Assembly: GCA_036557885.1 (NCBI GenBank)
Contig: DATBGS010000048.1
Span: 1 to 64,000, forward strand
From: DATBGS01 sp036557885
GTDB lineage: Bacteria; Chloroflexota; Ktedonobacteria; Ktedonobacterales; DATBGS01
Length of the DNA: 64,000 nucleotides
Reading direction: 5' to 3'
Below are positions 16,565 to 25,966 of the stretch, in pieces. Below the pieces are notes generated by a model. The model saw nothing but the letters and a program-made list of their open reading frames with translations. It was not told where the DNA came from and ran no database searches. The position numbers and the translations under genes are program-made. How positions within the stretch are numbered: the stretch's first letter is position 1; each line of letters starts with the position of its first letter.

Positions 16565-16966
16565 TTATTCAGCGCTTAGCGCGTGTTGGTGAATGCGTAC
16601 ATCTTCCAATTTTCCAGAGGTGCTCAATGCAACCCCCACAACATCTATACGCCACGACGCTTCAGGAGTTTCAGCTTGCGCAAGATACGTCTGGGCCGCC
16701 GCGATCAGCTTGCGCTGCTTGCTCAGCGTCACCGCTTCCTCTGGCAGACCGTAAGCCACCCCGCGCCGTGTCTTCACCTCAACAAATACTATATCGCCGC
16801 CCTCTTCTGCGATAATATCCACCTCGCCAACGGCACAGCGATAATTCATCGCCCGGATGGTATATCCCGCCGCCCGCAGGCGCTCGGCGGCCAGGCGCTC
16901 ACCAGCCGCGCCCAATTGCTTGCGCCCATCCCTTGGTGCTTGTGGTGTTTTCTGTCCGGCCATCAT
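16565..16966 (-). CDS. YraN / UPF0102 nuclease-like protein
   Basis: The product carries the UPF0102 pattern: LGAAGERLAAERLRAAGYTI, NYRCAVGEVDIIAEEGGDIV and FVEVKTRRGVAYGLPEEAV. The E, D and ExK (VEVK) residues match the restriction-endonuclease-like fold. I chose an ATG just after GAGGCAGG; upstream starts would add up to 21 unconserved residues. The function in cells is unsettled, with Holliday-junction or DNA-uptake roles proposed for relatives. Confidence 0.9.
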   Translation of the reverse strand: MMAGQKTPQAPRDGRKQLGAAGERLAAERLRAAGYTIRAMNYRCAVGEVDIIAEEGGDIVFVEVKTRRGVAYGLPEEAVTLSKQRKLIAAAQTYLAQAETPEASWRIDVVGVALSTSGKLEDVRIHQHALSAE

Positions 16967-17043
16967 CCTGCCTCTTTCTCCCATTTCTGTACATGATATT
17001 ATAGCGCCTGCACGCGCGGCAAGGAGCAAATCAGGTCAGTTCT

Positions 17044-18501
17044 TTATGATGCTTGCCCCGCCTGCCAGATCATCACCACACCGACCTGTGTATCCACGCC
17101 CAGCAGCCGCGTGCCATCTGGCGACCAACGCAGCACAGGCGTGCTGGTCAGATACGGCAGGGTGCTTTTGGGAAAGGTGAAGGTTGCCTGTTTTTGCCCA
17201 TCCGTTGTACTCACCAGCGTCAACTTCTGCCCGGCCTGCGCCTTCACCGGAACAGCCGCCAGCACCTTTCCATCTGGGCGCCAGGCCACTGCAACGTTCT
17301 CTGGATTGCCTGGCGCAATGCCTTGCAACACAGATGATAGCCCGGCATCGCGCACTGGCAGCGTTGGAAACCCTTCAGCGTGCAGCGCGAAAAGTGCCTC
17401 GATAGAGGCATCTGGAACGCGGGCATCCACCAGTCGCCCGACCAGCGCCAGTCCCTCAAAGAGATACCGTCCATCAGGCGACCACGCTGCAAAGCGCGTG
17501 TTCCAGGTATCCAGGGTTGTGGGAGCGAACGGGCCAAGATTGCTCGCCGCTTCGGCCACATGGATGATTCCTGGCTGCCAGGGCGAAAACATCTCCCCAC
17601 CATCGGGATTGCCAACGGAGTCCTTCATGCCAGTAAACATCTGAAACTGAAGCGCGCCAGCCCCTCCCCAATGAAAAGTCATTGCCAGCGGAGCGGTGGC
17701 CTCAAACAGCGGGCCAAACGCCAGCGGCCCTGGCGTGACGCCCAGCGTCACGCCCTGTTCTATATCCCATTCCTGAAAGACTGGCCCAACTACCGGCACA
17801 GGCTGGTAAAACACCTGCTCCTGCACCCCGCGTAGATCAAGCAGCGCCACGCCATCCAGCCGCGTGCTGGAGGACGACGAGAGCCAGACATTGAATGTCA
17901 GCGCCAGCCGTTTTCCCCCATTCGGGGACAGGCCATCTGGCGACCAGAGCACATGCTGATAGTCAATCCGCGAAAATTGCAGCCTCATGCTGGTAGCGCG
18001 GGCAGTCTGCCCGCGTCTTGCCCGCGAATCCTGAAGCGCTGCCAGAATTGCATCATCCGGCTGAAGCCGCGCCACCACCGCGCCCGTCTCGGCATTGTAA
18101 ATCAGCACCAGCCCAGGGTAATAGCCGCCTGTGTTTTCGCATGGACCGTGAAAACCCAGCAGCGCTATCTGCTCACCCTGTGGCGCCCAGGCCGCGTCAT
18201 CCAGGCAGGTCAGCCCCTCCTGCTGGGGGTGAAGCTCCAGCGGCAGGTGTTTGGGTGTGGTGAATAATTGCAGCAGCGCGTTGGGATAAAGGCTGAGCAC
18301 CAGCGCCAGCGCCGCCAGGATTACCGCGCCGCCAGCAAGCGCCAGCCGCCAGGCACGCGCCTTTGGTGAAAGCCGCCGCAATCTTGGCAAACGCTGTACC
18401 GGCGGATTGCCCTCTTGCTCATTCTCTGCTTCTGAGAGCGCGCTAATCTCCACCTCAAACGGCTCTGACGAAAGATCGTCTTCCTGGCGCTGCATAGGCA
18501 T
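17044..18501 (-). CDS. membrane-anchored beta-propeller protein
   Basis: A 485-residue protein with an acidic cytosolic N-terminus, one transmembrane helix near residues 52-72 (LALAGGAVILAALALVLSLY), and an extracytoplasmic region with repeated WSPDG / WAPQG / WRPDGK segments typical of WD40/TolB-like beta-propeller blades. No signal peptidase site is seen, so it is probably tethered. Function unknown; it is followed leftward by yraN and preceded by the peptidase-E-like gene only eight bases away. Confidence 0.75.
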   Translation of the reverse strand: MPMQRQEDDLSSEPFEVEISALSEAENEQEGNPPVQRLPRLRRLSPKARAWRLALAGGAVILAALALVLSLYPNALLQLFTTPKHLPLELHPQQEGLTCLDDAAWAPQGEQIALLGFHGPCENTGGYYPGLVLIYNAETGAVVARLQPDDAILAALQDSRARRGQTARATSMRLQFSRIDYQHVLWSPDGLSPNGGKRLALTFNVWLSSSSSTRLDGVALLDLRGVQEQVFYQPVPVVGPVFQEWDIEQGVTLGVTPGPLAFGPLFEATAPLAMTFHWGGAGALQFQMFTGMKDSVGNPDGGEMFSPWQPGIIHVAEAASNLGPFAPTTLDTWNTRFAAWSPDGRYLFEGLALVGRLVDARVPDASIEALFALHAEGFPTLPVRDAGLSSVLQGIAPGNPENVAVAWRPDGKVLAAVPVKAQAGQKLTLVSTTDGQKQATFTFPKSTLPYLTSTPVLRWSPDGTRLLGVDTQVGVVMIWQAGQAS

Positions 18502-18509
18502 TTCCTGGC

Positions 18510-19283
18510 CTAGTCTACGGGAACCATATAGAGCAAGAAGGACAGCGGATATGGCTCAGCATTTTGTTCCAGCCGCCGAATCATCACCTGCCCATAGCGC
18601 ATGTATAGCCAGTAAGCGCGGGCATCTGGCTGCGAATGCAGAATGCGCCAGCCGCCATTCCGTACCACAATCGCGGTGTTGTCGTCCAGCGCTAGCCCGC
18701 GATGAAGAGGGTATTTGCGCACCATCTGGGCAAAATCCGCCTCGCGGTGTTCACTGTGGTAATGCGGGCAAATGGTGGTATCCAGAATCCCCAGCCCCTG
18801 CACGCGGATAAATTGCCAGCGGTTGGGATTTGAGAACTTCATAGAATCGCTGTGCCCATAATTGCACCAGCAAATCGCCCCGGCGCTCAAGCCCGCCAGA
18901 ACCGTCCCTTTGTCCGCTGCCTGGCGCAGCAGCGCATCCACGCCCAGTTTGCGCCAGCGCTTCATCATCCTCAGCGTGTTCCCGCCGCCTACATAGATCA
19001 GGTCTGCCCCCAGGATTTTTTCCTGCATCTGCTCCTGGCTGGGCGTTTCTTTCAGCAGCCAGAGCACCTCCGTCTTGCAGCCCAGCCGATGGCCGTACAC
19101 CTGCTGAAAATTTTGCCAGTAGTCCTCTGAATCACCGCTGGCTGTAGGAATAAAAAGCGCCCTCGGCTCTGATTTTTCCGTCAGGCGCACCACTTCTTGA
19201 TCAATAGCAAGCGTCTCAAAAGTGCCCAGATCGCCGCCTCCTATGGCGACAATGGTCGTCTTGAGGTTGGTGAGCATTGGCAT
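18510..19283 (-). CDS. peptidase E (S51) / type 1 glutamine amidotransferase-like protein
   Basis: The 257-residue product matches the S51 family. The N-terminus is IVAIGGGDLGTFETLAID, the nucleophile elbow is GLSAGAICWCNYG (Ser near residue 134), and YVGGGNTLRMM and ICPHYHSEHREADF follow family positions. S51 enzymes cleave Asp-X dipeptides or cyanophycin. The family cannot be narrowed further here. Its start lies 112 bases from the divergent antirepressor-like gene. Confidence 0.88.
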   Translation of the reverse strand: MPMLTNLKTTIVAIGGGDLGTFETLAIDQEVVRLTEKSEPRALFIPTASGDSEDYWQNFQQVYGHRLGCKTEVLWLLKETPSQEQMQEKILGADLIYVGGGNTLRMMKRWRKLGVDALLRQAADKGTVLAGLSAGAICWCNYGHSDSMKFSNPNRWQFIRVQGLGILDTTICPHYHSEHREADFAQMVRKYPLHRGLALDDNTAIVVRNGGWRILHSQPDARAYWLYMRYGQVMIRRLEQNAEPYPLSFLLYMVPVD

Positions 19284-19394
19284 GGGAAACCCTCAACGAA
19301 AAATTCGTGCTGTATACTGATGAGAGCATTATATCGCGCTTGCCAGGAACAACGGCATTTCGTAAAAACGTGGATGGAATGGAGACGCCCCTCT

Positions 19395-20186
19395 ATGCAG
19401 CCAGATTTTTCCAAAGTCACATCAGACATTTTTACCCTGGCTTCGCTGACCGATAACCTGCCTATTGTCACCACCCCAGAAGGTGAGTATGTGCCGCTGC
19501 GGGCGCTCTGCGAAATTGTCGGGCTGCGCCCCTCCACCTATATTGGCGTGTTTTGCGCCCACTTTCAGGGAGACAAGGCGCTTAAACGCCTGCCCTGGCA
19601 GTCGCCTGCTGGTCTACAACAAGCCTGGTGCTTAGATCGGAACCATCTCCCGTACTGGTTGCTGAAGGTGCCCGACCAGCGCGTGCCGGTGGATCTCCAG
19701 GAGCGCGTGCTGTCGCTCAAGAAGCAAGTCGTGGCTGGGCTGGGCTGGAGCTACAAAAAGATGCAGCAAGATTTCCAGGAGGCACGCAGCAACTTGTTTC
19801 AGATGCTCAACTTCTGTAGGGAGGCTGAGCAAAATATCAACGTGATTGCTGGCTGGATTCCCCGTCTCCCTGCCTTTGAGTATCAAAAGGGACTAGCGGA
19901 GCGAGTGGCGGAGGGACAGGCCATACTTAACAAGCTGGCGGACCAAACACGTCAGGCGCTTGCGAAGATGCTGGGAATACCTGTTGTGGATGGGTATGTG
20001 ATTGATGAGAATAACGTCGCAACGGATACCATTTCTTTCCCGCTTTTCCCCATTGTTCCCAAGTCAGACATTGCGGATATTTTTGCGCTCAAAGACCATA
20101 TCATCGAATGGAGCAAGCGGACACTAGCATGGACTCAAACGCTGCTGGATGATTGGGAAAAAAGGGTTGGGCTGCATGACCAATAA
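19395..20186 (+). CDS. phage antirepressor N-terminal-domain (P22_AR_N-like) protein
   Basis: The first 110 residues read as the P22 antirepressor N-terminal domain: NLPIVTTPEGEYVPLRALCE, then a GLRPSTYIGVF segment, LPWQSPAGLQQAWCLDRNHL and YWLLKVPDQRVPVDLQERVL, where the family has LPLRKLPGWLFTI...VKPELRDKV. The C-terminal 150 residues are helical and of unknown fold. I chose the ATG at 19395; frames upstream overlap the divergent gene and look non-coding. No phage genes surround it, and its end overlaps the P450 start by 11 bases, so it seems to be domesticated as a partner or regulator of the P450. Confidence 0.75.
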   Translation: MQPDFSKVTSDIFTLASLTDNLPIVTTPEGEYVPLRALCEIVGLRPSTYIGVFCAHFQGDKALKRLPWQSPAGLQQAWCLDRNHLPYWLLKVPDQRVPVDLQERVLSLKKQVVAGLGWSYKKMQQDFQEARSNLFQMLNFCREAEQNINVIAGWIPRLPAFEYQKGLAERVAEGQAILNKLADQTRQALAKMLGIPVVDGYVIDENNVATDTISFPLFPIVPKSDIADIFALKDHIIEWSKRTLAWTQTLLDDWEKRVGLHDQ

Positions 20187-21366
20187 GCGTGAACAACGGT
20201 ATCCCCTTGGCAGCCAGGTGCAGCTGGCGGACCTCAGCCGCAATCCCTATCCCATCCTGAAAGAGCTACAGGCGCATGAGCCGCTTTCGTGGATTCCAGA
20301 GCAGCGGCTCTGGTTTGTCACGCGCCGCGCCGATATGCTGGCAATGCTGCTGGATAGCGCCAGCTTCACCGTCGTCTCGCCGCATTCGCTGCTGGCTGAT
20401 ACGTTTGGTCCCACCATGCTCAGCACCGATGGCGAGTCCCAGCGCAAGCTGCGCCGACCTTTTAACGCGCCCTTTGCGCCAAACTACGTCCAGGCACATA
20501 TGACGGAAGCCATCGCTGCCCAGGCCAACTGTTTGATAGATCAGTTCATTGGGGAGAAGCAGGTTGACCTCAAGACCGCCTTTGCCGACCATCTCGCGCT
20601 CTGGACCGTCACAAGCATGCTGGGCTTGCCCATCCACGATTTCCCCACGTTTCGCGGCTGGTTCACCGACATTGCCCACGCGCTGGGCAACTTCATCAAC
20701 GACCCGGCCATTCGTCAGCGCGGTCAGCAGGCTGCGGCTGCCTTTGGCGACTATGCCCTGCCGCATCTGGAGCGTATGCGGCGCTCGCCAGATGGCTCAG
20801 TCCTGTGCGCAGTCCTGCAAGCGTCCGAGCCGCTAACCGAAGAGGAATTGCTTTCTGCGGCGCGGGTCATCATCTTTGGCGGGCTGGAAACTACCGCCGC
20901 TATGTTTGCCAACACCGTCTGGGCGCTGCTGACCCATCCAGAGCAGTTTGCCGCTGTCCGCGCCAACCCCGCGCTGCTCACCCAGGCCCTTGAGGAATCG
21001 CTGCGCTGGGAACCGCCCGTACAAACCTGTACGCGCCATGTTGCCCGCCCAGCAATGATCCAGGGCGTAGAACTGGAGCCAGGCGAAACGGTCCAGTGTT
21101 TGGTGGGGGCGGCCAACCGCGACCCGGCCCACTTCACTAACCCCGACCTATACGACATCGCGCGCCAGAACGCCCGCGACCATCTTTCCTTTGCCATCGG
21201 GCGCCATTTCTGCCTGGGCGCGGCGCTGGCGCGGCTGGAGGGCGAAATTGGCCTGCGAATCCTCTTTGACCGTCTCCCCGACTTGCGCCTTGCCCCAGAG
21301 CGGCCCTCCGCGCCAGAGGGCCACGAGTTCCGCTCGCCGCCAACGTTGTATGCACTGTGGGGCTAG
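20176..21366 (+). CDS. cytochrome P450
   Basis: A soluble bacterial P450 of about 396 residues. The I-helix is VIIFGGLETTAAMFANTVWA (E-T pair where AG-x-D/E-TT is expected), the K-helix ExxR is EESLRWEPP, and the heme loop is FAIGRHFCLGAALARLEGEI with the axial Cys. The substrate is not predictable. The ATG at 20176 is 11 bases inside the end of the antirepressor-like gene, so the two are coupled. No ferredoxin or reductase gene is adjacent, so electrons must come from elsewhere. Confidence 0.95.
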   Translation: MTNKREQRYPLGSQVQLADLSRNPYPILKELQAHEPLSWIPEQRLWFVTRRADMLAMLLDSASFTVVSPHSLLADTFGPTMLSTDGESQRKLRRPFNAPFAPNYVQAHMTEAIAAQANCLIDQFIGEKQVDLKTAFADHLALWTVTSMLGLPIHDFPTFRGWFTDIAHALGNFINDPAIRQRGQQAAAAFGDYALPHLERMRRSPDGSVLCAVLQASEPLTEEELLSAARVIIFGGLETTAAMFANTVWALLTHPEQFAAVRANPALLTQALEESLRWEPPVQTCTRHVARPAMIQGVELEPGETVQCLVGAANRDPAHFTNPDLYDIARQNARDHLSFAIGRHFCLGAALARLEGEIGLRILFDRLPDLRLAPERPSAPEGHEFRSPPTLYALWG

Positions 21367-21374
21367 CTCTGCCC

Positions 21375-21418
21375 AGAAAAAGCGCCCCTCTCACACATGC
21401 GAGAGGGGCGCTTTTTCT
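21375..21418. terminator. bidirectional terminator between P450 and gyrA
   Basis: An 18-bp perfect stem (AGAAAAAGCGCCCCTCTC at 21375-21392 with its complement at 21401-21418) with an 8-base loop. The A-rich 5' arm and T-rich 3' arm give a T run on both strands, so it ends both convergent genes. Confidence 0.95.
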
Positions 21419-21428
21419 GTTGCCTGAC

Positions 21429-24400
21429 TTACTTCTTCTTTGGGGCTGCTCCGTCCACATCCGGCCAGAGGCCATCGGAGTCAGCCACGCCGTTTTCGCT
21501 CTCCTCTGGCTCATCATCATCCTCAGCCTTGTGCTTGCCGTTCGTGGTGGCAATCGCCACGACCATATCGCCGTTGGCAATATTCATCAGCCGCACGCCC
21601 TGCGTGATGCGGCTTCCCTGAAAGATGTGGTCTACTCCCTGGCGAATCACAGTACCTCCAGCGGAGATAATCATCAGGTCGTTGTCGTGGTCGCTGATAA
21701 TTCTCGCTGCCGCGATTGGCCCTGTTTTATCGGTCACGCGAATCGTCTTGACACCGCTGCCGCCGCGCCCATGCGTGGTGTATTCGCTGAGCGGGGTGCG
21801 CTTCCCATAGCCATGCTGGGACACTACCAGCAACTCCGCATTTTCGCGCACCGCATCCAGCGCCACCACGCTGTCGCCTTCATCCAGCCGGATACCACGC
21901 ACGCCGCCACTCATACGGGAGGCCGAGCGCAAATCTTGCACCTCAAAGCGAATCGCCTGGCCCTGGGTCGTCACCAGCATTACCTGATCTTTGGCCCCCA
22001 CGCGCTTGGCACCCACCAACTCGTCGCCGTCTTCCAGGTCCATTGCGATCAGCCCGTTGCGGCGTACCACTGCAAATTCGTCCAGGTTGGTCTTCTTGAC
22101 CTCGCCGCGTCGCGTCGCCATAATCAGATAGTCTCGTGCCTCAAACTTGGGAACATTCACCACTGCCGTCACCAATTCGCCCTGGTCAATGGCAATCAGG
22201 TTGCGTAGATGCTCGCCTTTGGCCTGGCGGCCCACATCGGGCAGTTCATGCGCAGCAAGCTGGAAGACGCGCCCGCGATTGGTGAAGAACAACAGCCCAT
22301 CGTGCGAATGGGCCACCATCAGGTACATCAGCGCGTCATCTTCGCGTGTGATCATGCCCATCTTGCCCTTGCCGCCGCGCCGCTGCGCGCGATACGTGTT
22401 CGTGGGCATGCGCTTAATGTAGCCGTTCTCGGTCAGCGTCATCACAATTTCTTCGTTGGGAATCAGGTCTTCCTCGGTGAACTCGCCCGCCTCGGCCTCT
22501 TGAATCTCGGTGCGGCGTGGGTCGCCATACTTTTCCTTCAATTCGGCCAGGTCTTGCTTAATCAGCCCACGCACTTCGCTGATGTTTGCCAGCACGTTCT
22601 TGAGGTAGGCGATGTTCTTCTTGACCTCGGCCAGTTCCTCGGCCACCTTGCGGCGCTCCAAAGACGCCAACCGCGCCAGGCGCATATCCAGCACCGCCTT
22701 GGCCTGCTCCTCTGAGAACTTGAACTTGGTACGCAAATTATTGAAGGCAGTTTCCGTCGTGTGCGAGCGGCGAATTGTGTCAATCACTTCATCCAGATGA
22801 TCAAGCGCAATGTCCAAGCCTTCCAAAATGTGCTTGCGCGCCTCCGCCTTCGCCAGATCGTGCTTTGTCCGGCGGGTAATCACCTGTTCGCGGTAGGTGA
22901 TGTAATGTTGCAGGATGGCCTTGAGCGTCAGCACGCGCGGCTGTCCATCTACCAGTGCCAGCACGTTCGCGCCAAAAGCCGTCTGCATCGCGGTGTGCTT
23001 GAAAAGCTGGTTGAGCACCGCGATATGCCTGGCGTCGCGGCGCAGATCAATCGTCACCCGGATGCCCTGCCGGTCAGACTCATCGCGCACATCCGAGATG
23101 CCGTCAATCTTCTTATCGCGCGCCAACTCGCTGATCTTGCGAATGAGGTCGGCTTTGTTCACCTGATACGGTAACTCGGTGACGATGATGCTGACCTTGC
23201 CGCGCTCTGTCTCTTCTGTGTGCGCCCGCGCCCGAATCACGATGCGCCCGCGCCCGCTGGCGTAGGCGTTGCGGATGCCCTCGCGCCCATGAATGATACC
23301 GCCAGTGGGGAAATCCGGCCCGCGCACAATCTTGCCCAGGTCTTCAATGGTCGCGTCGGGGTGGTCAATCAGATAGGTGATGCCATCACACAGTTCGCGC
23401 AGGTTATGCGGCGGAATGTTCGTTGCCATGCCCACTGCGATGCCCGCCGCGCCGTTTAGCAGCAGGTTGGGCAGCCGCGCCGGGAGCACTGTTGGCTCGG
23501 TTTCGTGCCCATCGTAGTTGGGCACAAAATCAACGGTATCTTTCTGGATGTCCGCCAGCAGTTCATCCGTGATGGCAGCCATCTTTGCCTCGGTATACCT
23601 CATGGCGGCTGGTGGGTCATCGTCCACTGAATTATGGACGAACACGCCAGCCGCTAGCAGGAAGTTATGGTGCTCATCAACGGTGATGTCGTAGACATCA
23701 GCCTTCTCATCCAGATGGCGGATAGAGATGATGCGGTGGTTGTAGTGTGACGCCGCCTCTACCAACTCCTCTGATGAGTCAAAGTAGGTGATTGCTTTGC
23801 TGTACCTTGGAATCCAGTTGGCGTTACGATGGCTGTCGTAGATTTCCGGTGTGATTTGGCTGTCTGAGGTTTCTCGTATCAGACGAGATACATACCCAGC
23901 AATCTTTTGCCGCATGACTTGTCGTTGATATGAAGGGTTGCTCCAGTTGAGCCGCAGAGCTTGCGCCGCTTTTTCCGTCAACTCTTCCATCATCAGAGGA
24001 TTTTCTGCAACGCGACGCTGATTGCTCGCCTGCACTCCCGAACGCTGCGCCTCACGAAATTCCTCTTGTGTTCGCTGCGCCTGGATTTTTCTCTGATGCA
24101 ACTCGCGGGCTTCTGGTTTGCTCCACAGGATGTGAGCCATGAGCGAAAAATGCTCTGGAGTAAACTTTGCCCGATAAGCAGGGGTATTCCAGGCTGCCTT
24201 CACTCCAGCCGAAACCCTGGCTCGCACAACAGGGCTGGACATTGCCTCAATAATGGCCGCCACTATCTCACTTCGTTTTGTCTCATCTCCCCACATCTGG
24301 CGGCTCTTTTCAGAGACAATGCGAGAGACTTCTGCTCGTTGTTGCGGGGTCAGGGGACTCTTTTCAATGCCGCGAAGCACAGCACTCATGCGCTGACGAT

Positions 24401-25514
24401 AATCTTCATCCTGCCAAAGCGCTCGCATGCGCTGGGCAATTTGGGCGCGAAGAATAGGGCTGGCGGCATAGAGCATACGAAGGCTTGCACCCACACGTGC
24501 CCCATTGACGCGGCGGAACTGCGGGTGCTTGTTTTGAAGCACGATACGCTCGCGCCGTTGCTGACGCGCATCAGGATTCTGCTCGTAATAACGTTGTATA
24601 CCCGCTAGTTGCGCTGCTCGGAACTGTGGATCAGCCCATAACCCGCTGGCATGCTCAGCATGAAGGTGCAGATGTGCCAGGAACTCCATTCGCTCAATAT
24701 TGGTTGGCCGATTGTCAAAGCGGTTAAAGTTCTTATGGTGCCGCACATAGGGGCCGTTAAACTTCTTGGCAGCACCACGCGCAGCGTTGAAAGCATCAGC
24801 CAGGTGATGAACAAATTCATACTTCCCAGAAGCTGGCTGCATGATTTGCAGGTATTCATTCATACCTACACGCACAGAAGCCTTCTCGAAGTATCCTGGC
24901 ATCAGGCTGTCTTCAGGGGTCAGATATTGCGCCTCTTTATAGCTGCCATCGCGCAGCATAAAGCGATGGTCGGGTGTGCAACGAATGGTTGCGCCCGTGT
25001 CAAGCGTGACCTCAATCAGTTCTGCCTGCTGCCGTGTAACCCGCGCATTGCGTCCTTCGCCAACAACAATGCGCCCGTTGGCATTCACCGAGTAGACGTG
25101 GAAAACCTCATCGGCTGGTAATTGGGCCAATTCTGCAAAGGTTTTCTCTGAGCCATCCAGCAGCGCAATCTTGGTGTCGCCAGCGAAGCAACCAAAATTT
25201 CCCTGCCCCATCACCAGCGGATAGCGCATGTTCCAGGACTGAGCCAGGCGCACCAGCGTGTCGTAAACCGCAACGTCGCCGTGTGGGTGATACGACTTCA
25301 GCACCTCACCAACAATACCGGCGCATTTGCGGAAGGACTTATTAGACTGAAGCCCCATCTGCTCCATCGCGTAGAGCACGCGCCGATGCACTGGCTTCAG
25401 GCCGTCGCGCACATCGGGGAGCGCGCGGCTGACAATCACACTCATTGAATAATCCAGATAGGCGCCGGTCATTTGTTCTACGATGCCTACTGGCTTGACT
25501 ATTCCAAGTTCCAT
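21429..25514 (-). CDS. gyrA: DNA gyrase subunit A, intein-containing precursor
   Basis: The 1361-residue precursor splits into GyrA N-part (residues 1-108), an intein (109-628) and the rest of GyrA (629-1361), giving a mature protein of 841 residues, normal for GyrA. The join restores NFGSVDDDPPAAMRYTEAK with the catalytic Tyr at residue 640 (120 after splicing). The C-terminal propeller contains the GyrA box QRRGGKGK, which separates it from ParC. The tail is acidic. Gyrase introduces negative supercoils with GyrB; gyrB is not in this window. A strong convergent terminator follows the gene. Confidence 0.97.
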   Translation of the reverse strand: MELGIVKPVGIVEQMTGAYLDYSMSVIVSRALPDVRDGLKPVHRRVLYAMEQMGLQSNKSFRKCAGIVGEVLKSYHPHGDVAVYDTLVRLAQSWNMRYPLVMGQGNFGCFAGDTKIALLDGSEKTFAELAQLPADEVFHVYSVNANGRIVVGEGRNARVTRQQAELIEVTLDTGATIRCTPDHRFMLRDGSYKEAQYLTPEDSLMPGYFEKASVRVGMNEYLQIMQPASGKYEFVHHLADAFNAARGAAKKFNGPYVRHHKNFNRFDNRPTNIERMEFLAHLHLHAEHASGLWADPQFRAAQLAGIQRYYEQNPDARQQRRERIVLQNKHPQFRRVNGARVGASLRMLYAASPILRAQIAQRMRALWQDEDYRQRMSAVLRGIEKSPLTPQQRAEVSRIVSEKSRQMWGDETKRSEIVAAIIEAMSSPVVRARVSAGVKAAWNTPAYRAKFTPEHFSLMAHILWSKPEARELHQRKIQAQRTQEEFREAQRSGVQASNQRRVAENPLMMEELTEKAAQALRLNWSNPSYQRQVMRQKIAGYVSRLIRETSDSQITPEIYDSHRNANWIPRYSKAITYFDSSEELVEAASHYNHRIISIRHLDEKADVYDITVDEHHNFLLAAGVFVHNSVDDDPPAAMRYTEAKMAAITDELLADIQKDTVDFVPNYDGHETEPTVLPARLPNLLLNGAAGIAVGMATNIPPHNLRELCDGITYLIDHPDATIEDLGKIVRGPDFPTGGIIHGREGIRNAYASGRGRIVIRARAHTEETERGKVSIIVTELPYQVNKADLIRKISELARDKKIDGISDVRDESDRQGIRVTIDLRRDARHIAVLNQLFKHTAMQTAFGANVLALVDGQPRVLTLKAILQHYITYREQVITRRTKHDLAKAEARKHILEGLDIALDHLDEVIDTIRRSHTTETAFNNLRTKFKFSEEQAKAVLDMRLARLASLERRKVAEELAEVKKNIAYLKNVLANISEVRGLIKQDLAELKEKYGDPRRTEIQEAEAGEFTEEDLIPNEEIVMTLTENGYIKRMPTNTYRAQRRGGKGKMGMITREDDALMYLMVAHSHDGLLFFTNRGRVFQLAAHELPDVGRQAKGEHLRNLIAIDQGELVTAVVNVPKFEARDYLIMATRRGEVKKTNLDEFAVVRRNGLIAMDLEDGDELVGAKRVGAKDQVMLVTTQGQAIRFEVQDLRSASRMSGGVRGIRLDEGDSVVALDAVRENAELLVVSQHGYGKRTPLSEYTTHGRGGSGVKTIRVTDKTGPIAAARIISDHDNDLMIISAGGTVIRQGVDHIFQGSRITQGVRLMNIANGDMVVAIATTNGKHKAEDDDEPEESENGVADSDGLWPDVDGAAPKKK
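23631..25190 (-). mobile_element. GyrA intein with HNH-type homing endonuclease
   Basis: This in-frame 520-codon insert interrupts GyrA between NFG and SVDDD. Splicing block A is CFAGDTKIALLDGS (Cys1), block B is GATIRCTPDHRF (TxxH-type TPDH), block F is VYDITVDEHHNFLLA and the end is GVFVHN followed by Ser, so all chemistry residues are present. The middle carries YVRHHKNFNRFDNRPTNIE and a later HLHLH, the pattern of an HNH homing endonuclease, then about 220 residues of repeated helical, basic segments resembling DNA-binding NUMOD-type repeats. The typical LAGLIDADG motifs are not seen. Confidence 0.92.
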
Positions 25515-25966
25515 GTAAGGACTACCTCTTCTTTACACTCATACTCACAGACTGAAGCAGATGGGAGATGAAGATGCTGGGATGATAGAAGAATCAAAAA
25601 ATAACAAGTTGAGAACAGTCTTCATCAAAGAGGAATTCTTTTTCTAACCATCAAAACGGTGATGTTGTTGTACGATGCACATATCCGGGCCGCTTTCCCT
25701 GGCCCAAACAGCCAGAACGCCTGCGCGCATCCTGTGCGTGCAAGCCTGGTACAAGGGGGGCAACAAGCAAGCGAGAGAAGCTCATCCAGACGGGACCATT
25801 TCTGGCTTCAAGCCCTTTTATATTGTACCACCTGGGCATCTCTTTTGGGGGAAAAGTAGGAAAGATGGCCGTCCGGCTCTCTGGTGTAGTACCATGCCTA
25901 ACAAACACCTGAAAGCTGGAGTACACTGCTCATGAGCCGCCTCGGATGGAAAGATAGAGGAGAACC
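25515..25966. other. gap between divergent gyrA and CorC-like gene
   Basis: About 450 bases with no convincing gene; the short open frames on both strands lack ribosome-binding sites and family resemblance. It must hold the promoters for gyrA (leftward) and the CorC-like gene (rightward). A TATATT-like box lies near 25817, but no good -35 partner was found. Confidence 0.4.

Noticed and set aside
17988..18027. Further copy of a palindromic family inside the beta-propeller gene
   Set aside because: A hairpin of the type GCGGGCAG/CTGCCCGC is present, but the flanking layout of neither family can be recognised.
21357..22208. 283-codon plus frame opposite gyrA
   Set aside because: Antisense shadow of the GyrA C-terminal domain; no start site or family match.
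23961..24608. Plus-strand frame inside the intein that might encode a separate endonuclease
   Set aside because: The endonuclease motifs are on the minus strand in frame with GyrA; the plus frame has no motif.
25651..25935. Small genes on either strand upstream of the CorC-like gene
   Set aside because: No ribosome-binding site, no family resemblance and biased composition.
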